In this document: piece after piece, positions 56,983 through 64,000 of the stretch
Numbering within the stretch: the stretch's first letter is position 1
How the letters are laid out: every line of letters begins with the position of its first letter
NCBI RefSeq assembly: GCF_004337985.1
Contig: NC_043740.1
Coordinates: 4,700,140-4,764,139 of the forward strand
Length of the DNA stretch: 64,000 nucleotides
Origin: Pyricularia pennisetigena
Lineage: Eukaryota; Ascomycota; Sordariomycetes; Magnaporthales; Pyriculariaceae
Reading direction: 5' to 3'
The notes under the pieces: generated by a model
Seen by the model: only the letters and a program-made list of their open reading frames with translations
Databases searched by the model: none
What the model was told of the DNA's origin: nothing
Made by a program: the position numbers and the translations under genes

Positions 56983-57119
56983 CTTTTTTTTTTTTTTAAA
57001 CTAGGAAATAAGACTGTTGCACTTTGCCAAACCGGGCACGGCATTCATATTGACTTCTCACAGATGACGCAACATCAAGCACCAAGGGCAGATGCCTTAA
57101 TATCTGCCCAGGTAGATAG
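56669..57119 (+). CDS. Small secreted cysteine-rich protein, 63 aa, three exons
   Basis: The exons are 56669-56738, 56868-56933 and 57064-57119 (192 bp in frame). Intron 1 runs from GTATGT to the acceptor ACTAG and has the perfect branch motif GCTAAC. Intron 2 runs from GTAAGT to CTTCTCACAG and holds a long T tract. The product has a signal peptide (MQLSVFITFFAVAAGLQEARG) and six Cys (ECRGCRDC, SCL, GRC, NIC) in a 40-residue mature part, enough for three disulphides. This is the profile of secreted effectors or antimicrobial peptides; the role is inferred. An alternative last intron (GTAGAT at 57112) would change only the final residues to DGSW. No exon is long enough to stand out alone, so the call rests on splice signals and frame continuity. 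Confidence 0.6.
56943..56997 (+). repeat. Long T tract in intron 2 of the small secreted gene
   Basis: Forty T, one C, then fourteen T. The tract lies between the GTAAGT donor and the CTTCTCACAG acceptor and is likely to vary in length. Confidence 0.9.
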
Positions 57120-58863
57120 CATGATGAAGGGCACGGAGACAGCCGAGTGGGAATTGAGGGTTTACATGTAAAGATGTTGGTTGTACAATCTCGAGTGCAA
57201 TTTCCACCAACCAGAATCAAACTTTCTCAGATGGAAGCTGGTAATTCGTGGGGCCAATTACCCAGCTGCTGCCCTCTCGGGGTCGCCATATAGCCATTTT
57301 TAAGCTCATGCGCTTAGCTTAAGCATAAGATACTATGAATTCGCAACTGCGTGGAGCATTTTGTCATATCCCTCATGTCGGAGTCCTGCGCTTGTTGGAC
57401 GAGAGAGCCATGGCTGCTTGCGCCGGACTCGCTTCACGTAATCCAAACAAGAAATTATCTGTCTTTTGCGACTTGAGTGACTCCCAACCTGCAGGCGACG
57501 TCAGCCTAATATCATATTGATTATGTGCAAAGAAAAAGATATGCTTAGCAATACCTATAGTACCTTTAATTTCCCTCTGTAATCATGCTAATTTGTTCAG
57601 TTGAAGGGCGGTTTGATCAAAATTCCGGTAACGGTTACTTGTCCTGTTCCAAATTGCCTTGATCACTCAGACCACTGCACACAGGGCCTGGTTTTAATCT
57701 GAAGCTTTCGGCTGCCGGAGCGACCTGCCCATCACCAACTAGCACTAGACGTGTATGGGACGAAAAACGCCTCTAATCGCTCTCATCCACACCATCCGGT
57801 GTCACCCGGATGGTAGCTTTGGTCTATTATTGTCGAATGTTCAAGTCTCAAATGTCAAACGTTATAGAGATCGTGTGCGCTACCACTCGCCAGTAAATGT
57901 GGTGGATGGCTATCCTACCCAGTCACCCATACTTTGCCAAGCCTTCCATCTTTCTGGCTGCACCGCTTGATCGCATCAAGCCCGCCAAAAAGAACAGACT
58001 AAGCAAGGGAACCACAAGCTTGTTACGACGCCAAATGCGGGCGGGACGTTTCCCCGCATCTTGGTGCACGGGGTAGTTGCGGAGGTGGTCCACTGTCGTT
58101 GAGCTCAATGACAAATTGAGTCGTTGACAGTCAATCTCAACAAGGATGTGGTGCTCCACCCACCGATTTTGGGGCAATTTCTTTTTTTTTTTTTTTCTTT
58201 TTCTTTTCCATTTTGTGCTTCTCCGTTGTGATTACGGCTTTCGGAGTCTGGAAACACAACGTGGTCGAGATAAACTTTGCGCCCGACTGGCTGGCCTGAA
58301 CCTACTGTAGTGTTTCTCGCTGGTTTTTTTTCTTCTTCTAATCCCAAGATTGCCCAGATCAGCAGAAAAACAAAAACGTTCAAGCCGACCATCTCAGACG
58401 AGACGACAGTTCGGACAATGCTCGGGGGACCCTAGACTGAATGCTTAATCCGACACCGTTCATGTCAACGTCAGCAAGCATCCCCAGCTGCAGTAAAATC
58501 GGGCCTTGTCGACTGGTATTACATCTTCGGCACGTATCCGGCAGTCGACGGGCCACCTTTAATTGGAGCCCGCTCAGCAAATATCGAAGCCGTTGTCGCA
58601 GTCGAGGCCAGCAGACTCCGCACCACCCCGCAAACTCTGCAAAAAGCCGAAACCCACCGGACATCATTACCTCTCCACCGTCCATTCAACAAGAGTGGAG
58701 ATTTCCCACTCGGAAGAGACCACCCTTGCGGGCATGTTGAGCAAATCGAAGGCCTCTGATTATTGTACAAAAAGGGCCCGGCGTTCCTTCACCCCGATTC
58801 TCTGTCAGGCCTGACCCTGTCTGTGCCTTATTCCTTGTGGGTGCACCAGTCAACCCGTTCAAC
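57120..58863. other. Intergenic, promoter side of the MFS permease
   Basis: No gene is supported. A T tract lies at 58181-58204. The last 400 bp are gene-like in composition and are probably promoter and leader. Confidence 0.4.
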
Positions 58864-60729
58864 ATGTCGCACGCAAACCCCGATTCCAAGACGGAGGCAG
58901 AGGTCTCCAGGGCACAGACGGCCGACGACTACGATGCTGGAAACTTGAAAGAGGATGCCGGTCAGAAGCGGGATTACAGCGGTGCCGTGACCAGCACCGA
59001 CCCAGCCGAAAAGGCGCTTGTTCGGAAGTTGGACTGGCGCATCATGGTGAATAACGCGCCTGCTTGAGTTTTCACCCCTGGGACAAGAACGGACTCACCT
59101 GACAAGCTTCCCAAAACAACAGCCCACGCTCTGCGTCATGTACTTTCTCAACTATGTCGACCGCAACGCCATCGCGCAGGCGCGTCTCAACGACCTCGAA
59201 AAGGATCTGGGCATGAGCGGTTTCGACTTTAACGTCGCCGTCTCGATCCTCTTTGTCGGCTATGTGCTGTTCCAGATTCCCAGCAACATGTTGATCACGA
59301 GGATACGACCTAGTATCTACATGAGCTCATGGATGATCGTCTGGGCCATCGTTTCTGGTATGTCGGTCACTTGATACTCGACATGGACAATGGTCATTTT
59401 TACTGACCTCTTCTCTGCAGCCTGCACTGCGCTGGTCCACAACAGGGGTGGGCTGATTGCTTCTCGTTTCTTTTTGGGTATCACCGAGGCTCCGGTATGT
59501 CGTGTCTTTTTCTCCACGAGATTTTGACATGCCCGACTGACCAGGCTTTATGGGGTAGTTCTACCCCGGTGCGACCTACATGCTGTCCATCTTTTATCCC
59601 CGCAGAGGTTTGTCTAGTCCACACTCGCCCAAGGCATTCTGCTCGAAACTAACAAAACCACAAGAGGTCGCAACCCGCATCGCCCTTTTGTACTGCGCGC
59701 AGATTCTCGCAACTGGCTTCTCCGGTCTCATCGCCGCCGGGGTTTTTGCAGGCCTGGACGACGTCCGAGGGATTAGCGGTTGGCGATGGTGGGTAACTCC
59801 CTTTCTCAACCAAACCACGTGGGTCCAATTTCTGACGCAAAAGACCGGCATCAGGCTCTTCATCATCGAGGGCGCAGCCACCGCTCTCGTCGGCCTTCTC
59901 GGCTTCTGGGTGCTTCCCGACACGCCGCTGACGACGCGCTGGCTCAACGAGGACGAGCGCAAGATTGCGCATGAGCGCATGGAGCGCGACCGCGTCGACG
60001 ACCAGGGCGAGTCGTCGGTCATGGTCGGACTCAAGCAGGCCGTCAAGGACCCCAAGGCGTGGGCGTTTTGTCTCATGCAGAACTTGCACCTGTCGGCGTG
60101 TTCCTTTAACTCGTTCTTCCCGACGTAAGTTCAAGCCATTGATCCTCCTCTTGGAAGCCTTTAAGCATCCTAACCTGACAACAACTACAAAAAAAAGTGT
60201 CGTCAAAACCCTCAAGTTCAACACCACGCAAACCCTCCTCATGACCTGCCCGCCCTTCATCGTAGCGGGCATGTTCGGCATCGGCTTCGGCTGGTCTTCG
60301 GGCCGGCTGCACGAGCGCACCTGGCACATCACGGTGGGCCTCGCCCTGGCCGTGGTGGGCTTCGTGCTCGCGGCCGCCGAGATGAGCGTGGCGGGCCGAT
60401 ACACGGCGTGCTTCATCTTCGCGGCCGGGGCCTACTCGGTCAACTCGGTCATCATCGGCTGGGCGTCCAGCACCTGCTCGCAGACAAAGGAGAAGAAGGC
60501 CGTCGTGCTGGCCATGACCAACGTCGCCGGCCAGATCGGTTACATCTACGGCGCCTACATCTGGCCCAGCACCGACGAGCCGAGGTACACGATCGGCTTC
60601 AGCGCCAGCGCGGCGTTTGCGCTGGGGAGCATCGCGTGTGCCTGGTGGATCCGCCTCATGCTCATCAGGGAGAACAAGAGGATCGTCGAGGCGGCGGCGG
60701 GCGCGCCGGTCAACCTGTATGGATACTGA
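58864..60729 (+). CDS. MFS permease, Dal5/allantoate (ACS) type
   Basis: A plasma-membrane 12-TM importer of small organic anions (allantoate, nicotinate, tartrate and similar) is expected. The seven exons are 58864-59046, 59123-59357, 59421-59494, 59559-59607, 59665-59788, 59855-60124 and 60198-60729. They join in frame to 488 residues, the usual length. Splicing restores the family motifs IMPTLCVMYFLNYVDRNAIA, ITEAPFYPGATYMLSIFYPR and WRWLFIIEGAATALVG. The sequence then continues with FWVLPDTP, NEDER and the second half (NVAGQIGYIYGAYIWPSTDEPRY). The N-terminus is hydrophilic. The substrate is undetermined. It is next to a broken esterase gene, but the two need not be related. Confidence 0.92.
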
Positions 60730-61289
60730 AGACGGGTATCATGGGGAAGCAGATGGGGATGGAGTGTATAAATGGGTTGGACGTGTGTTTGCAGCGTGCC
60801 TTGTTTGACAGAAAAGTAGCGGCGATAATGAAAGCGCTTGACTCTTTAGGTATGGCCAAGGCAACAATGTGCTTCTCTTCAAGCGTGCTCCTTATTTATC
60901 CCAGTGGTCGATTGACGGCCCGCAGCCAAAAACATGCAGGTGGCCCAGAAGCGGAATAGGTCCAAGCCTGCAGCGCATCAAGTGCAGCCGAAACCAAAAA
61001 AAAAAGGCAATAAAGGACATGCACAATCCAGGCAGCAGCAGGCAGCAGAGGACTAACGCGCAGCCAAGTCGCTCAACGTCGATGATATAACGGAGCACAA
61101 AAACCTCCAAGCTCCGCTTAAAATTCATCGCTCGGCCTCTTTATGCAAACGTGGTCGCGTGTTTGACTACGACTACCCAACAACGGAGGATTTCGAACAG
61201 GCAACCAAAAAGGCCATTGACGAAAAAGACCGTCTTCCCTACTCCGAGAATACCAACCACCCAAGAACCCCAGCGACGGCAGCAAATTC
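60730..61289. other. Intergenic, no gene seen
   Basis: This is the 3' region of the permease. It includes an A tract near 60997. No coding frame is supported. Confidence 0.4.
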
Positions 61290-61954
61290 ACCCTCAAAAC
61301 CACAAACACCCTCCCCCTTCACGCTCCGGCACTGCCTCACCCACACCTCGGGCCTCGCCTACGACGCCACGTCGGACGAGCTCCACCCCGCCCGGCGCGA
61401 CAGGCTCCCGTCCTCCGACCCGCGCGCCACCGCCAACCTCATCCTCCCCAACCCCATGGGACGTCGCGATTGCAGTTCCACACGCCGCTGGTCTTCAGCC
61501 CAGGCGAGGCGGGGAGGCGGGTGCTACGGCACGGGACTACGGCGGCGCTGCTGCGCAACGACGGTGTCTTGGTGGGCTCCGGGGCTGTTCGCGGAGCTGT
61601 CTAGGCCGCAGCTTTTCCGGCGTGGAGGACCCGCGCTTGCAGGCTTGGCTGGCCGAGGGGCAGGATGTCAAGGCGATGCTGATGGGTGGTGGCGCTGGAT
61701 GAGGTCCCTGGGAAGTTTTGGGGTGGGGCGGGGGTTATGGCGGCTTCGGGGATGATCAACAGCTTTTAGGGCGAGTTTTGGATTGTTTTCTGCTGAGCCG
61801 ACTCTGCCAACAACAGCTCGTGTGCAGTGGGTTGATCGCATCGGCGGCACCGCGGGTTTCTACGGCAGCCGGACCTTTCCGGTCGGTGATGAGCCAACCT
61901 TCAGGCTCTATTCCAAGTTCCAAACGGGAGTGTCCGGCTTGGTGGGTGTGGCAT
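61290..61954 (+). pseudogene. Broken beta-lactamase-family esterase gene
   Basis: Family pieces occur in order but in different frames. First is FTLRHCLTHTSGLAYDATSD (near 61318-61380), the block after the catalytic Ser-x-x-Lys in class C beta-lactamase-like esterases. About 100 bp later the frame changes and reads RLQFHTPLVFSPGEAG, matching the region that carries the second catalytic motif. DPRLQAWLAEGQ and VPGKFWGGAGVMAASGMINS follow in further frames. Last is QWVDRIGGTAGFYGSRTFPV near 61828-61890, like the C-terminal strand region. The N-terminal third with S-x-x-K is missing. Several frameshifts and the stop after INSF make it a relic. Confidence 0.6.
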
Positions 61955-64000
61955 GACAAGAAGAATGATTCAGCATGGCGTGCGTTTGATCATCGCAAGT
62001 CGAACCAGACATGCAGCAGAAAATCAGATGAAAAACAATCCCTGCTGAAAACTATTTAGCTACTGTGAAAACAGCAGACAAGACCACGCGAGGCTTGTGG
62101 AGGCCAGAATTCTACGCCAATATGCTTTCGTTGACGGGTTCCTATTTTATTTTATTTTCCACATGATTTTGTACCGCGCGCCACTCTCTGGCATTTGACT
62201 TGCCACGCCCGCGAGAGTCAAGATGGCTTGTTTTTTTCGAGACACTGTCCCGACTTTTTCCTCGCCCTCCTCTTCGCTGCTTCACTGCCGCCCGAGGCCG
62301 CCCTACAAACTCCCAGACCTACTAGAAACATAGCCCTGCGGTGCCATGCTCTCGGAACACAAGGCGGACTTGGACAGTAGGTTTTTGCAGCTTGTTGGGT
62401 CGGGTGTGTGGGTTTCGCTTGCTCTAGTGCTTCTGGGAACGGTATCTTGACACCATGGGGGATTAAAAAAAGAATAACAGAATTCTCTGACTATACTCTA
62501 GGTTCTTGCAAGGCAAGAAAAACAGCAGGCACAATATTGTATCAGAGTTATAAAAGAGGGTTTGGTAAAGCACTTCCCCGTAATGTCGGCAGTTCTATCT
62601 AGTCAGCCCAAGATCCAAAGCCTTATTAGGAGGTTGACTCAACCGGCGTGTGCTTCTTCTCCTTGATACGCGAGGCCCAATCCATAACCTAAACTATGGG
62701 ATCATAATATTTCTCGAAATCTGACGCAGTCTGAAAGTGCTGGGCTGTGCATGGTAGCTCGTGTTGGTGCAACGATTTGGCGCCTTCCAGCTTGCAACAG
62801 TGGTTGAGGCTAGTCCTCGTTAAATCTAATATTGGTGTCGCCCCAGTCCTAGCACACATTTTTGCCAGGCACGGCATCCGACTCCGCCATGCGGATGGAT
62901 ACGGTGCCGGTGGCGAAAAGAACTATGGTCGAGGGATGCATTCTTGACTGGTTCCTTAAATGGTAGACCTTTTACTCGTGTGGGATTTTTACACAAATAA
63001 ACGGCACATAAATCACTAGGCTAATTAAAGGCTGTTTTAGGTAGAGAGCTGATATTCCAAAAACACCAACAGGAGACAAACAAACTATGAAAAGAAATAT
63101 GGATTGTGGATTCAAAGAACGAAAGTGGGTAAAAGAGGCAAGTGTAAAAGAGAACCCGAATAAATGTTAAACAGGAGCTTATCAGTGGTCACGACTGCAA
63201 CCTTCACTGTTCGCCAGCATTGATGGCCATGATATCAGTGATTAGATCTAGTGCTGCATCGATTTTTGCTTGACTCCCGAGTCTATTCTTGGAACAAGTA
63301 CGAAGATGAGATGATGAAACATAAATAGCATGATCCTGTGCCGAGTCAGCTGCTCGCAGGGCATCTCCGAATCTTACGTATATGCATAAAAATGGTAGTC
63401 CCAGCCCCGGGCCCCAGGACTCCCAGGCTTCTTTGGGGTGCTGCGCCATGTGAGTTTCCCCTCGCAAAAAAAGGGGGGAGTGGACAACTGCGCTACGGTT
63501 TTCCTTCAAATCTCATACTTGATGACGCAAACCACTTTCATAATTTCCAACGGCATTTTATGCTTTTTGCCATAATCCTCAAAACCAACAGACACTCTTA
63601 TATAAAGCAGACAAAAAAAAAAGAAAAAAAAGAAAAGAATAATATGGTCAGGGCGACCGCGACAGCCTGTTGACTTGCTACACTTGCCGCCGAGTTTTGT
63701 TTCCGGGCGAGCGTCTACAATCTCGCCAGAAAAGCCTGAATAGATTCACGCGCTCGCGGCACGACCTGCGCCTGACCTGCGCCTGACCTCTCGAAACACC
63801 ACCATGCGACGGATGCGATATGGCCGAGTGATTGCGCCAAAGGGGCGGCGCTGGCTCGCAGCTTTGGATTTGAAACTCCGACGACTGAGGTCCATCTTGT
63901 TCAAAGAGGTGGCGGTTTAGAAAACCCAACACCGATAGAGACAGACGAATGGGAAAATCACCAGTCGACGACTAAACGAACCGCACCAAGTCCAAGCGAG
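61955..64000. other. Right edge, no supported gene
   Basis: Neutral to AT-rich sequence with scattered short frames. GC rises after 63650. The stretch near 63826-63910 has a short resemblance to a tRNA 5' half but does not fold as one. Confidence 0.35.

Noticed and set aside
63826..63915. tRNA-Ser/Leu-like 5' part (ATGGCCGAGTG)
   Set aside because: No matching 3' acceptor strand, a poor B box (TTGTTCAAAGA) and no proper anticodon arm.
1..64000. Secondary-metabolite cluster or Starship element
   Set aside because: No PKS, NRPS, terpene synthase or DUF3435 tyrosine recombinase captain is present in the window.

Overview
The window is nuclear DNA of a filamentous ascomycete (Pezizomycotina, most likely a Sordariomycete). 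GC-rich genes carry short GT..AG introns, some with the branch motif GCTAAC and many with long T tracts. The gene set is typical of such fungi: a self-sufficient CYP505 P450, MFS permeases and Kex2-type secreted proteins. Gene blocks alternate with AT-rich repeat blocks that look mutated by RIP (repeat-induced point mutation): CpA is depleted, CAA codons have become TAA, and catalytic Asp has become Asn. I cannot name the species.

Layout. 1-4.2 kb: a broken minus-strand gene resembling DUF6589 proteins, then three copies of a short GC-rich repeat. 4.9-21.3 kb: a gene block with a 14-TM MFS exporter, a Cys-rich zinc-type protein, a multi-spanning membrane protein, a CYP505 P450-reductase fusion, and a secreted Cys-module protein with a collagen-like stretch. 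21.7-42.4 kb: a nested transposon block. It holds a 2.8 kb foldback-like inverted repeat, at least three decayed Ty1/copia copies, one apparently intact and very young Ty3/gypsy chromodomain element (25348-31561), a solo LTR, and several approximately 130 bp GC-rich elements that escaped RIP. 43.4-51 kb: a protein with a CBM19-like cysteine pattern, a small hypothetical protein, and a secreted protein with two 69-residue repeats and many dibasic Kex2-type sites. 51.3-52.8 kb: a decayed inverted-repeat DNA element. 56.7-57.1 kb: a three-exon gene for a 63-residue, six-cysteine secreted protein. 58.9-62 kb: a Dal5-type MFS permease and a broken beta-lactamase-family esterase gene.

How it fits together. 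I see no biosynthetic cluster. The transporters, the P450 and the secreted proteins look like independent accessory genes flanking a RIP-mutated repeat island, the two-compartment layout common in plant-associated fungi. The best leads are the foldback element with tandem sub-repeats and the short GC-rich elements that use a palindromic site in it; the gypsy element with self-priming and stop-restart signals; and the three unusual secreted proteins. Exon coordinates come from splice motifs and frame continuity read by eye. No database search was possible.
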